Positions 25,486-34,155 are shown, numbered from the stretch's first letter. The stretch is 64,000 bases of DNA from Variovorax sp. J22P240 (GCF_030316855.1 NZ_JASZYR010000001.1:558001-622000), one strand, 5' to 3'. Numbers and translations: made by a program. The notes: generated by a model from the sequence alone, not told the origin.

Positions 25486-26049
25486 ATGGATAAGCGAACT
25501 TTCTTGGCAGGTGGGCTCGTCGCCGTCCTCGCCGCGGCATGCACCACCACCTCCACCTCGAGCGGCGATCCAGTGGCCAAGCGCGCCAGCATCAATGCAT
25601 CGGTCGATAGCGCACTGTCCAAGCTCTACGCCCAGGCGCCGGGGTCGCGCGAGATGACGGGCAAGGCCAAGGGGGTGCTGGTGTTCCCTGATGTGGTCTC
25701 GGCCGGGCTGGGCGTTGGCGGCTCCTACGGGCAGGGTGCGCTGCGCGTCGGCGGCAAGACCGATGGCTACTACAGCACCACTGCGGCATCGGTCGGGCTT
25801 CTGGCCGGCGCCGACTCCAAGGCTGTTTTCGTGCTCTTCATGACGCAGGAATCGCTGGACAAGTTCCGCGCGAGCAAGGGGTGGACCGCCGGCGCCGATG
25901 CCTCGGTCACCATGCTCAAGGTCGGCGCCTCGGCAGCCGTCGATACGCAGACCATGCAGCAACCCGTCGTGGGATATGCCCTGAGCAATGCCGGGCTGAT
26001 GGCCAACCTCAGCCTCGACGGGACCAAGGTCAGCAAGCTCGATCTTTGA
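25486..26049 (+). CDS. YSC84/SYLF-type lipoprotein
   Basis: A 187-residue lipoprotein. The signal peptide MDKRTFLAGGLVAVLAAAC ends in a lipobox with Cys19. The mature domain has AKGVLVFPDVVSAGLGVGGSYGQGALRVGG and YYSTTAASVGLLAGADSKAVFVLFM, typical of the YSC84-related (SYLF) lipid-binding family. It would sit in the periplasmic face of the inner or outer membrane. The 248 bp upstream hold a partial FNR-like site (TGAT-n4-ATCA, 25373-25384) and a weak half-match to the shared dyad at 25333-25351. A GC-rich GGCGGGC repeat follows the stop. Confidence 0.83.
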   Translation: MDKRTFLAGGLVAVLAAACTTTSTSSGDPVAKRASINASVDSALSKLYAQAPGSREMTGKAKGVLVFPDVVSAGLGVGGSYGQGALRVGGKTDGYYSTTAASVGLLAGADSKAVFVLFMTQESLDKFRASKGWTAGADASVTMLKVGASAAVDTQTMQQPVVGYALSNAGLMANLSLDGTKVSKLDL

Positions 26050-26118
26050 TCCGGGCCGGGCGGCGGGCGGCGGGCGGCGGACGTCGATCATGTGTTCCGC
26101 CGCGAAGCGCGGCCCGCT

Positions 26119-27102
26119 TCAGTCCACCGTGATGCCGTTGGTCTTGACCAGCGCGGCCCAGCGTGCAATCTGCGACTGCAGGAAGGCGCCGAATTCTTTC
26201 GGCGTGTTGCCGACGGGCTCGATGCCCATGGACAGCAGCCGGCGACGGGTCTCCGGCTGATGGGTGGCGTCCCGCACTGCGGCGGACAGGCGCTCGATCA
26301 CTGCCGGTGGCGTGGCCGCGGGCACGAAGAAGCCGTTCCACTCGACCACCTCGAAGTTCTTGAAGCCGCTCTCCATCACGGTGGGTACGTCGGGCAGCGC
26401 TTCCATGCGCTGCGCGCCGGTGGTTGCGAGCGCGCGCAGCCGGCCCGACTGCACGTAGCTCAGGCCTGACACCGGGTTGGCGAAGTAGGCCGAGACCTGG
26501 CCCGCCAGCAGATCGGTGATGGCCGGCGCGCCACCCTTGTAGGGCACGTGCAACCAGTCGATGCCGGCGTCGCGCTTGAGCATCTCGGCTGCGAGGTGCG
26601 CCGAGCCGCCGGCCCCGTAGGACGCATAGCTGAGCTTGCCCGGGTTTGCACGCGCGTAGGCGATAAATTCCTTGAAGGTCTTGTAGGGCGCCGAGCTGGG
26701 CACCACGAGGATGTTGGGCATGTTGATCGCCTGCGACACCGGCACGAGGTCCTTGACCGGGTCGAAGGGCAGCTTGCGCAGCACGGCGTTCACCGCGTAG
26801 GGGAAGGTGTCGAAGAGCACGGTGTAGCCGTCGGCGGGCGACTGCAGCACGGCCGTGGCGGCGATGATGCCGCTGGCGCCAGGCCGGTTCTCCACCACGA
26901 TCGGCTGACCCAGCAGCGTGGACATCGGCTGCGCCAGCAGACGGGCATTGCCGTCGGCGCCACCGCCCGCTGCGTAGGGAACGATCAGGCGGATCGGCTT
27001 GGATGGAAAGGCCGGCGCTTGCGCCGCGGCGGGCAGCGCGGCAAGTGCCACTCCGCCCAGCAGCAACTGCCGGCGAGCGGGCGAAAAAACTCTCACGGTC
27101 AT
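26119..27102 (-). CDS. Bug/TctC-type periplasmic solute receptor
   Basis: A 327-residue tripartite tricarboxylate transporter receptor of the Bug family. A signal peptide (RRQLLLGGVALAALPAAAQA) is followed by the family start FPSKPIRLIVPYAAGGGADGNARLLA. The ENRPGASG, ADGYTVLF and HVPYKGGAPAITDLLAGQV blocks follow. No TctA/TctB membrane genes are adjacent, as is common for Bug genes in this group. It faces the LysR regulator across 77 bp, which suggests LysR-controlled expression and a substrate used by the following catabolic genes. Confidence 0.88.
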   Translation of the reverse strand: MTVRVFSPARRQLLLGGVALAALPAAAQAPAFPSKPIRLIVPYAAGGGADGNARLLAQPMSTLLGQPIVVENRPGASGIIAATAVLQSPADGYTVLFDTFPYAVNAVLRKLPFDPVKDLVPVSQAINMPNILVVPSSAPYKTFKEFIAYARANPGKLSYASYGAGGSAHLAAEMLKRDAGIDWLHVPYKGGAPAITDLLAGQVSAYFANPVSGLSYVQSGRLRALATTGAQRMEALPDVPTVMESGFKNFEVVEWNGFFVPAATPPAVIERLSAAVRDATHQPETRRRLLSMGIEPVGNTPKEFGAFLQSQIARWAALVKTNGITVD

Positions 27103-27127
27103 GCTCGTCTCCTCTGGTTTCTGAGCC

Positions 27128-27178
27128 AATAAAAACTTCTGCAGAATGCAAGACTTGCCCCCGAGACCAAGAAAAACT
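27128..27178. promoter_or_regulatory. LysR-type binding region between receptor and regulator
   Basis: Contains the word AATAAAAACTTC (27128-27139), the palindrome GCAAG-A-CTTGC (27148-27158) and CAAGAAAAACT (27168-27178). Near-identical words recur upstream of the lyase and second receptor at 33067-33100. This is consistent with one regulator, probably the adjacent LysR protein, acting at both sites. Confidence 0.5.
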
Positions 27179-27179
27179 C

Positions 27180-28064
27180 ATGAAGCTTCAGTTTCTCCAG
27201 ACCCTGGTCGCGGTGCTGCGGCACGGCTCCTTCGCGGCAGCGGCGAAGGAAGTGAACCTCACGGCCAGCGCCGTGAGCCTGCAGATGCAGCAACTCGAGG
27301 CCTACTTCGGCCAGCCGCTCTTCGACCGCTCGGCACGGCAGGTACGGCCCACGGCTTTCGCGGCCGAGGTCGCGGGCACGATGCAGCAGACCCTCGATGC
27401 GCTCAAGGCGCTGCGGCTGCGCGAGGACTCGGTGGTCTCGGGCCGCATTCGCCTGGGCACCATCGAGTCGGCGCAGGTCAGCCTGCTGCCGACGGCGATG
27501 CAGGTGCTGCACGACCGGGCGCCCGCGCTGGAATTCGAGATCACCCGCGGGGTTTCTGCCGCGCTGCTGGACGACGTGAAGGCGGGCCGACTCGACACGG
27601 CGGTTCTGGTGCGGCCGAAGTCCGGCGGCTCGAGCCGGCTGAAATGGTTTCCGCTGGCGACCGAAACCTTCGTGATGATCGCGCCGCCGCATGCACGGCG
27701 CGGCTCGCCGGTCGAGATGCTCCGGCGACACAACTGGATCCGGCTCGACCGCGTCACCACCGGCGGCCACATCGCGGCGCAGTACGTCAACCGCATCGCG
27801 CCGCGCACGCGCTGCACCTTCGACCTGCCCGGCACCGACGCGGTGGCGGCGATGGTGTCTGCCGGGCTCGGCGTCTCGGTCGTGCCGGCCCTGCGCCAGG
27901 AAGTGCTGCAGGCCTATCCGATGCTGCAGATCCCGCTCGGCAAGGACGCACCGGTGCGCCACATCGCGATGGTGTGCCGCCCCGCCGATGCGGAAAGCAG
28001 GCGCGTGCAGGCCGTGCTGGAAGCCTTCGAGATCGCAGTGCGCCGGCGCCATCAGAAGCCGTAG
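27180..28064 (+). CDS. LysR-family transcriptional regulator
   Basis: A 294-residue LysR regulator. The N-terminal winged helix shows FLQTLVAVLRHGSFAAAAKEVNLTASAVSLQMQQLEAYFGQPLFDRS. The rest is the substrate-binding domain with two alpha/beta lobes. Ser and Thr residues in the expected effector pocket (GTIESAQVSLLP) are present. It is divergent from a Bug receptor and its stop overlaps by 13 bp the end of the convergent amidohydrolase gene. It is the likely regulator of the whole 26119-34155 catabolic cluster. Confidence 0.88.
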   Translation: MKLQFLQTLVAVLRHGSFAAAAKEVNLTASAVSLQMQQLEAYFGQPLFDRSARQVRPTAFAAEVAGTMQQTLDALKALRLREDSVVSGRIRLGTIESAQVSLLPTAMQVLHDRAPALEFEITRGVSAALLDDVKAGRLDTAVLVRPKSGGSSRLKWFPLATETFVMIAPPHARRGSPVEMLRRHNWIRLDRVTTGGHIAAQYVNRIAPRTRCTFDLPGTDAVAAMVSAGLGVSVVPALRQEVLQAYPMLQIPLGKDAPVRHIAMVCRPADAESRRVQAVLEAFEIAVRRRHQKP

Positions 28065-28915
28065 AGCGCCTGCGGGTTGTCGACCAGCACGCGTTGCCGC
28101 AACGCGGCGTCGCGCACCCAGCCGCCGATGCGGTCGAGCAGTGCGGCGTCGTCCGGCTTCACGGTCTTCTCGGTGGGATGGGGCCAGTCGCTGCCCCACA
28201 GCAGCCGCTCAGGCGCGTGCGCGAGCAGGGCCTCGGCCACGCGTGCGCGGCTGTCCTCGGTGCCCGACACGTCGTCGAGATAGGGCGCCGAGAGCTTCAC
28301 CCATGCGCGGCCACGATCGAGCAGGCGGCGCACCACGGCGAAGGCAGGGTGCGCGGGTCCTTCGGGATGCGGCATCCGCGCCAGATGGTCGAACACGATC
28401 GAGCAGGGAATTCGATCGAGCAGGTCGGTGTGCGCCGCGATCTGGTCCGCGCGCCAGTGCAGTTGCACGTGCCAGCCCAGAGGCTCGATGCGGCGGGCGA
28501 GTGGCTCCACCATGTCGAAGCCCGTGACCGCGGTCGCCGGGTCGAAGAGCGTGAAGCGGATGCCGCGAACGCCGCCTTCGTCCAGCGTGCGCAAGGTGGC
28601 GTCGTCCACGTCCGGATGCAGCACGCCAACGCCGCGCGCGTCGGCCGCGCCGAGTTGCCGGATTGCATCGAGCGTGACGCTGTTGTCGGTGCCGTAGACC
28701 GTCGGCGTCACCACCACGGTGCGTGTCGTGCCGAGGCGGGCCTGCACGCGCCGGTAGTCGCTTGCGCAGGCCTGCGCGAGCACGCGTCCCGGGTCGCCGA
28801 TCGACGGAAATCGCCCGTCGTAGATGTGGATGTGCGAGTCGCAGGCCAGCGCTGGCACCGCCAGCGCCGGTGGCGCGGTGCCGGTGGTGTGGGGAATCGT
28901 TTCGTCCTGCGTCAT
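28052..28915 (-). CDS. TIM-barrel amidohydrolase (LigI/galactarolactone isomerase-like)
   Basis: A 287-residue amidohydrolase-superfamily protein of the small cog3618 type, whose known members include 2-pyrone-4,6-dicarboxylate lactonase and D-galactarolactone isomerase. It shows the HxH motif in CDSHIHIYD, later His residues in VQLHWRAD and VFDHLARMP, and the catalytic Asp in LLWGSDWPHP. Most family members hydrolyse or isomerise lactones. It starts with ATG overlapping the oxidase stop and is the last gene of the five-gene leftward operon. Substrate is not known. Confidence 0.78.
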   Translation of the reverse strand: MTQDETIPHTTGTAPPALAVPALACDSHIHIYDGRFPSIGDPGRVLAQACASDYRRVQARLGTTRTVVVTPTVYGTDNSVTLDAIRQLGAADARGVGVLHPDVDDATLRTLDEGGVRGIRFTLFDPATAVTGFDMVEPLARRIEPLGWHVQLHWRADQIAAHTDLLDRIPCSIVFDHLARMPHPEGPAHPAFAVVRRLLDRGRAWVKLSAPYLDDVSGTEDSRARVAEALLAHAPERLLWGSDWPHPTEKTVKPDDAALLDRIGGWVRDAALRQRVLVDNPQALYGF

Positions 28916-30045
28916 CGCTTCGCTTCGGCTTGTTGTTCGACGATCTGGCGCACATGCTCGCCGATCGCGAGGGAAGCGGTCAGCCCCGGAGACTCGATGC
29001 CGAACAGGTTGACCAAACCTGCGACGCCGTGCTGACTCCCGCCCTGGATCACGAAGTCGGTCGCCGTGTTGTGCATCGATGATCCCGGTCCCGCGAGGCG
29101 AGGGCGGATGCCGGTGTAGCCGGGCTGCAGGTCGTCGTCGCGCAGGCCGGGGTAGTAGCGGCGGATCGCGTCACGGAAGGCCGGTGCGCGTGATGCGTCG
29201 AATCGATAGTCCACGCCGTCGCGCCATCCGAGGTCGGGACCGAACTTGCATTGCCCGCCCAGGTCGATCGTGACGTGCGCGCGCAGGGCGCCTTCGCGGC
29301 CGGTCGGGTAGACGAGACGGTTGAAGGGCGACTTGCGACCCAGCGTGAAGTAGTGGCCGACGGCGAAATGCAGCGGCGGAATCAATGTGGCCGGCATGCC
29401 CGCGATGGCGCCCGCAACGCGCTGCGCGCCGAGGCCGGCAGCGTTGATCACGTTCCTGCAGCGCAGGCGCGTGTCTGCCGATGCGCCGACCTGCAGCACG
29501 ATGCCGTCGGCGGTGGCTTCACCCGCCACGACGGGGCTGCGCAGCGCCAGGGTCGCGCCATGCCGCTCGGCATCGCCGAGGTAGCCGAGCATCAGGCCGT
29601 GGCTGTCGACGATGCCGGTGGAGGGCGAATGCAGCGCACCGACGCAGCGCACCTCGGGCTCCATGGCGTGGGCTTCTGCCGCATCGATGAGTCGCAGGTC
29701 CGTCACGCCGTGCGCCGAACCTAACTCGATGTAGCGGCCCAGTTCGGGCAGCTCGGATTCATGCGTCGCCACGATGAGCTTGCCGATGCGCCGGTGGCCG
29801 ATGCCGCGCTCGGCGCAATAGGCGTAGAGCTCTGCTTTGCCCTCAACGCACAAGCGTCCCTTGAGCGAACCCGGCGCATAGGAAATGCCGGCGTGGATCA
29901 CCTCGGAATTGCGCGCGCTGGTGTGCGTGCCGATGGCGCCCTCGGCTTCGAGGATGACCACCTCGCGGCCGGCCATCGCGAGTGCGCGTGCGATGGCGAG
30001 CCCCACGACGCCTGCGCCGATCACCGCGCAATCGATCTCGTCCAT
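28912..30045 (-). CDS. FAD-dependent oxidoreductase, L-2-hydroxyglutarate oxidase-like
   Basis: A 377-residue DAO-family flavoprotein. The N-terminal dinucleotide fold is CAVIGAGVVGLAIARALAMAGREVVILEAE. The THTSARNSEVIHAGISYAPGSLK segment is characteristic of LhgO/L2HGDH-type enzymes. The C-terminal GYTGIRPRL and NLFGIESPGLTASLAIG segments also match. It likely oxidises an L-2-hydroxy acid to a 2-oxo acid with transfer to quinone or oxygen. True L-2-hydroxyglutarate is only one possibility. One base is shared with the CoA-transferase stop. Confidence 0.8.
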   Translation of the reverse strand: MDEIDCAVIGAGVVGLAIARALAMAGREVVILEAEGAIGTHTSARNSEVIHAGISYAPGSLKGRLCVEGKAELYAYCAERGIGHRRIGKLIVATHESELPELGRYIELGSAHGVTDLRLIDAAEAHAMEPEVRCVGALHSPSTGIVDSHGLMLGYLGDAERHGATLALRSPVVAGEATADGIVLQVGASADTRLRCRNVINAAGLGAQRVAGAIAGMPATLIPPLHFAVGHYFTLGRKSPFNRLVYPTGREGALRAHVTIDLGGQCKFGPDLGWRDGVDYRFDASRAPAFRDAIRRYYPGLRDDDLQPGYTGIRPRLAGPGSSMHNTATDFVIQGGSQHGVAGLVNLFGIESPGLTASLAIGEHVRQIVEQQAEAKR

Positions 30046-31226
30046 CAGGCCGGACCCTTGGCACTTGCGTTGGCGCCCGGATCACCGAGCGCCAGTCTTT
30101 CGTTGTGCTGGCCCAGCGTCGGCGCCGCGAACGGCTCGGGGCCGGGCGTGCGGCTGAAGGCGACGGCGCGCGTGAAGCCGCGGTAGCTGCCCAGCGTCGG
30201 ATGCGCGAAGTTCGCGACCATGTCCTCGGCCTCCACCTGCGGGAAGTCGAACATGTCCTCCACCGTGCGCGCCGCGGCGCACGGCACTTCCTCCCCGAAG
30301 ATGCGCTCCCATTCGATCGCGCTGTGCGCGGACAGCGCGGCGTGCAGCAGGGGCACGATCTCCTCGTGGTGCTGCGCGCGCTTGCGCACGCTGTCATAGC
30401 GTTCCGAGAGCAGCGACTGCAGGCCCGTTTTCTCGCACAGTGCGCGCCAGAAGTGCGGCGTGTTCGCCGAGATGTAAAGATGGCCTTCGCGCGTGGGATG
30501 GATGCCGGTGATGCCGCCCGAGCGCATGTCGCGCCCGACCTCGCGCGGCTCGCCCTCGGCCCAGACCAGGCGCGCGGACTGCATCGCGAGCGCGGAGCGC
30601 AGCAGCGAGACGCCGACCTGCTGGCCGACGCCGCTCTTCTCGCGCTCGTAGAGCGCCGACGCGACGCCGGCCGCCACCAGCGCCGCGGCGTAGTAGTCGA
30701 CGACCGAGCCGTAGAGGATCTGCGGTGGCTGGCCCGGCTGTGCCTGCATCGCGCACATGCCGGTCATGGTCTGCAGCACCTGGTCGTAGCCCGCCTTGTC
30801 CTTCAGTGGCCCGGACTCCCCGTAGCCGGTGACGGTGCAATAGATGAGTCGTGGATTGATCGCCTTCAGCGTCTCGTAGTCGATGCCCAGGCGCGCGGGC
30901 ACGCTGGGCCTGAAGTTGTGGACCAGCACGTCGGCGTCGCGCACGAGCGCGCGCAAGGCATCGAGGTCCGCGGGCTGCTTGAGGTCGAGCACCACGCCGA
31001 GCTTGCTGCGGTTCACGCCCAGGAAGGCGCGGCTCTCGGCCTCCAGCGTGGAGGGGTACTTGCGCAGGTTGTCGCCCGCGGGCGGCTCGATCTTGATGAC
31101 TTCGGCGCCCTGATCCGCCAACAGAGAGCAGCCGTAGGGTCCGGCGATGTAGGCGCTCAGGTCGAGCACGCGCAGGCCGGTGAGCGGGCCCGCAGCCATG
31201 GCGTGGCCGGTTGTCGAATCGTTCAT
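30045..31226 (-). CDS. Class III CoA-transferase (CaiB/Frc family)
   Basis: A 393-residue CoA-transferase. The N-terminal GLRVLDLSAYIAGPYGCSLLADQGAEVIKIEPP is the family signature. The catalytic Asp is residue 177 in GSVVDYYAA, matching the Asp that forms the acyl anhydride in formyl-CoA transferase. Relatives transfer CoA from succinyl-CoA or acetyl-CoA to carboxylic acids such as malate, citramalate, itaconate or mesaconate. Next to a CitE-like lyase, the pair would activate a hydroxy acid to its CoA ester and then cleave it. Confidence 0.85.
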   Translation of the reverse strand: MNDSTTGHAMAAGPLTGLRVLDLSAYIAGPYGCSLLADQGAEVIKIEPPAGDNLRKYPSTLEAESRAFLGVNRSKLGVVLDLKQPADLDALRALVRDADVLVHNFRPSVPARLGIDYETLKAINPRLIYCTVTGYGESGPLKDKAGYDQVLQTMTGMCAMQAQPGQPPQILYGSVVDYYAAALVAAGVASALYEREKSGVGQQVGVSLLRSALAMQSARLVWAEGEPREVGRDMRSGGITGIHPTREGHLYISANTPHFWRALCEKTGLQSLLSERYDSVRKRAQHHEEIVPLLHAALSAHSAIEWERIFGEEVPCAAARTVEDMFDFPQVEAEDMVANFAHPTLGSYRGFTRAVAFSRTPGPEPFAAPTLGQHNERLALGDPGANASAKGPA

Positions 31227-32086
31227 GGCACCAGTCCCAGCCGCCGCGCGCTCGCCACGATGGCCCGGGCGCGCGCCTCGAAAGGTGCGTCGATCATGCG
31301 GCCGTCCACGACATAGGCGCCGACGCCGCCGGCCGTCGCCGCGTCGGCCGCCTCCACCACTTTCAGCGAATGCGCGATTTCGGCATCGGTCGGCCGGAAG
31401 GCCTCGTTCGCGAGCGCGACCTGGCTCGGATGGATGCAGCTCTTGCCGAGGAAGCCCATGCGCCGCGAGAGCGCGGCTTCCTCGCGAAATCCGTCGACGT
31501 CGCGCACGTTCGCGAAGGCGCTGTCGTAGGCATAGACGCCCGCCTCGCCGGCCGCCATGCGCACGGCGAACATGGCCTGCCGCACGGCGGAGGCTTCGCG
31601 CCGGTCGATGCCGAGCGGCTCGAAGAGGTCGCCCAGGCCCATCTGCAGGCCCACCACGCGCGGATGCGCGGCGGCGAGCGCGGCGGCCGCGCGCAGCGCC
31701 TTCGGTGTCTCGATGTTGAGCAGCAGGCCGATCGGCGTGACGACGCCGTTGTCGCGCTCGGCGCGGTCGAGGGCTTCGGCGGCGGCCTGCACGTCGGCCG
31801 GGCTTTCGGGCTTGGGCAGGTTGATCACGTGCACGCCGGGTTGCGCGACGGCGGCGACGTCGGCGGCGAAGTGCGGCGTGTCGAGGCCGTTCACGCGAAC
31901 GATCCAGGTCTTGCCGCCCGTGGCGCCGCCGCCCTGGAGAAAGCCGCGCACCGCATCGCGTGCCTCGGCCTTGCGGGCCTCGACCACGGCGTCTTCCAGG
32001 TCCAGGCAGATTCCGTCCGCATCGCTCGCAGCGGCCTTGGCGAAAAGCTCGGGGCGCGACCCCGGCACGAAGAGCTTGCTTCTCAT
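31223..32086 (-). CDS. CitE-like CoA-ester lyase (HpcH/HpaI family)
   Basis: A 287-residue CitE-like enzyme. The Mg2+/substrate motif CLDLEDAV, the Arg segment VRVNGLDT and the Glu in LLNIETPKAL are in place, with GKSCIHPSQV near the C-terminus. Such lyases cleave malyl-, beta-methylmalyl- or citramalyl-CoA to a short acyl-CoA and glyoxylate or pyruvate. The first residues MRSKLFVPGSRPELFAKA fix the ATG at 32086, which overlaps the DapA-family stop as ATGA. Its stop overlaps the CoA-transferase start. Confidence 0.85.
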   Translation of the reverse strand: MRSKLFVPGSRPELFAKAAASDADGICLDLEDAVVEARKAEARDAVRGFLQGGGATGGKTWIVRVNGLDTPHFAADVAAVAQPGVHVINLPKPESPADVQAAAEALDRAERDNGVVTPIGLLLNIETPKALRAAAALAAAHPRVVGLQMGLGDLFEPLGIDRREASAVRQAMFAVRMAAGEAGVYAYDSAFANVRDVDGFREEAALSRRMGFLGKSCIHPSQVALANEAFRPTDAEIAHSLKVVEAADAATAGGVGAYVVDGRMIDAPFEARARAIVASARRLGLVP

Positions 32087-33015
32087 GCCAGCTTCGCCCG
32101 TGGATCGTGGCGCGCCAGGCGGCCGAGCAGGTGATCGACTTCGGCGCGCGCGGCCGGCGTCAGGACGGCTGCGGGCTTGCGCTGCGCAGCCGAGGTGAGA
32201 AGTCCCCGGCGCTGCAGCACGTACTTGCGCACGGCCAGCCCGACGCCCGGCTGCTGTTCGTAGCGCAGGAGCGGAAGATGGGCGTCGAAGAGGTCGTGCG
32301 CCTCCTCGCGCTGGCCGGCGGCCGAGAGCCGAACGACGTCGCACAGCATGTCGGGGAAGGCGTAGCCGGTGTTGGCGCCGTCCGCGCCACGCTCCATCTC
32401 GTAGTCGAGGAAGAGGCCGTTGTTGCCGCACAGGATCGGCAGGCGCCGCATCGAGCCATCCTTCTCGAAGGCCCGCAGCGCCGAGATCTTCTCGAGGCCC
32501 GGCCAGTCCTCGTGCTTCAGCATCGCGCACGAGGGAATGTCGGAGACGATGCGGCGGATCACCCCGGGCGTCATCTGGACCGAGAAGGTGAGTGGGTAGT
32601 CCTGCAGCACGAAGGGCACGTCGGCGCCGATGGCGTCGGCCGCCTGTTTGAAGTAGCCGACGATCTGGTCGTCGGTGCGCAAGGTGTTGGGCGGCGCGAT
32701 CATCACGCCGGCCGCGCCGTGTTCCATCACCTCGTGCGTCAGCGCCCGCATGGCCGCGAAGCCGGGCGCCGAGACGCCAACGACCACCGGCAGGTTCGGC
32801 GCGCGGCGGATCATCTGCCGCGCGACTTCGACGCTTTCCTGGTGCTCCAGCTTGGGCGCCTCGCCGAGTTGGCCGAGAACGGTGATGCCCGTGGCGCCGC
32901 ACTGCAGGTAGAAGTCCGTCAGGCGGTCGATGGATGCGGTGTCGATGCGGCCGTCGTCGAAGAACGGCGTGGGGGCGATGGGGTAGACGCCGCGGGCGTC
33001 GCTGGGCAGTCGCAT
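32083..33015 (-). CDS. DapA-family aldolase/dehydratase
   Basis: A 310-residue member of the dihydrodipicolinate synthase/N-acetylneuraminate lyase family. The Schiff-base Lys is residue 167 in CAMLKHEDWPG and the catalytic Tyr is 140 in VLQDYPL. The usual GxxGE loop is present as LGQLGEAPKL. Substrate-carboxylate residues differ from true DapA, so a catabolic 2-oxo acid aldolase or dehydratase is more likely. An AGGAG site precedes the ATG at 33015. It is first in the leftward operon, divergent from the second Bug receptor. Confidence 0.8.
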   Translation of the reverse strand: MRLPSDARGVYPIAPTPFFDDGRIDTASIDRLTDFYLQCGATGITVLGQLGEAPKLEHQESVEVARQMIRRAPNLPVVVGVSAPGFAAMRALTHEVMEHGAAGVMIAPPNTLRTDDQIVGYFKQAADAIGADVPFVLQDYPLTFSVQMTPGVIRRIVSDIPSCAMLKHEDWPGLEKISALRAFEKDGSMRRLPILCGNNGLFLDYEMERGADGANTGYAFPDMLCDVVRLSAAGQREEAHDLFDAHLPLLRYEQQPGVGLAVRKYVLQRRGLLTSAAQRKPAAVLTPAARAEVDHLLGRLARHDPRAKLA

Positions 33016-33066
33016 GGTGGCTCTCCTGTGAGAGCGCAGTGTGCCCCCGCGTGAGGGAGTCGAGCA

Positions 33067-33100
33067 CAAGAAAAACTTGGGAATCGAATAACAAAACTTC
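33067..33100. promoter_or_regulatory. LysR-type binding region between lyase and second receptor
   Basis: Holds the palindrome CAAG-AAAAA-CTTG (33067-33079) and AATAACAAAACTTC (33087-33100). Both words have close copies at 27128-27178 in the other divergent promoter of the cluster, in the opposite order. Confidence 0.5.
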
Positions 33101-33159
33101 GTCAAAGAGGCCGACAGTTGTTCTTAGGATCGTCCGCAACACCGAATATGGAGACAAGC

Positions 33160-34155
33160 ATGCCCGTTTCATTCCTCACCTCCCGGCGCCACGCGATCTC
33201 GGTTATCGCCGCGATCGCCGCCCTCGCGCTGCAACCTGCCGCCTTCGCGCAGGGCGATGCCTTCCCCGGCAAGCCGATCACGATCGTGGTGGGCAGCGCA
33301 GCGGGCGGCTCGAACGACGTGTTCGCACGCGCCATCGGCAAGCGCCTGTCGGATTCGCTCGGCCAGCCGGTCGTGATCGACAACAAGCCGGCCGGCGGCG
33401 GCGTGATCGCCAACGCTACGGTGGCGCGCGCGCCGGCCGATGGCTACACGCTGGTGGTGCTTTCTTCCACCTTCACCACCGGCGCCGCCATCCGCACCAA
33501 CCTCAACTACGACGCCGTCAAGGACTTCAAGCCGGTCGCGATGCTGGCCAAGGGGCCGCTGCTGGTCACGGTGAACAAGGACTCGCCCTACAAGACCATC
33601 CAGGATCTGGTGGCCGCGGCCAAGGCGAACCCTGGCAAGCTGAACTACGGCACCTCGGGCGCGGGCAGCATCAACCACTTCGCGACCGAGTTGTTCGCGG
33701 GCGCGGCGGGCATCAAGATGACCCACGTCCCCTACAAGGGCATGGGCCCGGCGACCACCGACCTGCTGGGCGGTCAGATCGACGTGCTGGTGGCGAGCGC
33801 GCCCTCGATCCTCACGCAGGTGCGCGGCGGCAAGGCGCGCGCGCTGGCGGTCACAACTGCGGCGCGTTCGCCGGTCGCGCCGGAACTCGTGTCGCTCGAG
33901 GAGTCGGGCTACAGGGGCAGCGCGCTCGACCTCTGGTGGGGTGTGCTGGCGCCGGCGGGCACGCCGCAAGCGGTGGTGGACAAGCTCAATGCCGAGATCA
34001 ACAAGCACATCCAGTCGAGCGAGATGAAGGCCTTCTTCATCAAGGAAGGCGCGGAGCCGGCACCGATGAAGCCCGACGAGTTCGCGAAGTTCATCGCGGT
34101 CGAGATCGAGCGCTGGAAGGGCGTGGCCAAGGCCGCCGACATCCGGCCGGAGTGA
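33160..34155 (+). CDS. Second Bug/TctC-type periplasmic solute receptor
   Basis: A 331-residue Bug receptor with a signal peptide ending near AFAQ and the family start FPGKPITIVVGSAAGGSNDVFARAIG. Further motifs are IDNKPAGGG, ADGYTLVVL, and THVPYKGMGPATTDLLGGQID. It differs clearly from the receptor at 26119, so the cluster has two receptors with perhaps related ligands. The start has GGAGACAAGC upstream. Inverted repeats that may end transcription follow at 34169-34215. Confidence 0.88.
   Translation: MPVSFLTSRRHAISVIAAIAALALQPAAFAQGDAFPGKPITIVVGSAAGGSNDVFARAIGKRLSDSLGQPVVIDNKPAGGGVIANATVARAPADGYTLVVLSSTFTTGAAIRTNLNYDAVKDFKPVAMLAKGPLLVTVNKDSPYKTIQDLVAAAKANPGKLNYGTSGAGSINHFATELFAGAAGIKMTHVPYKGMGPATTDLLGGQIDVLVASAPSILTQVRGGKARALAVTTAARSPVAPELVSLEESGYRGSALDLWWGVLAPAGTPQAVVDKLNAEINKHIQSSEMKAFFIKEGAEPAPMKPDEFAKFIAVEIERWKGVAKAADIRPE

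Noticed and set aside
27146-29035. A 629-codon plus-strand frame through the LysR and amidohydrolase genes
   Set aside because: It crosses two well-supported genes in other frames and shows no recognisable domain.
31223-33172. One 649-codon protein covering the CitE-like and DapA-like genes
   Set aside because: The frame is only open by chance upstream; the CitE-like start at 32086 overlaps the stop of the DapA-like gene, which is in another frame.
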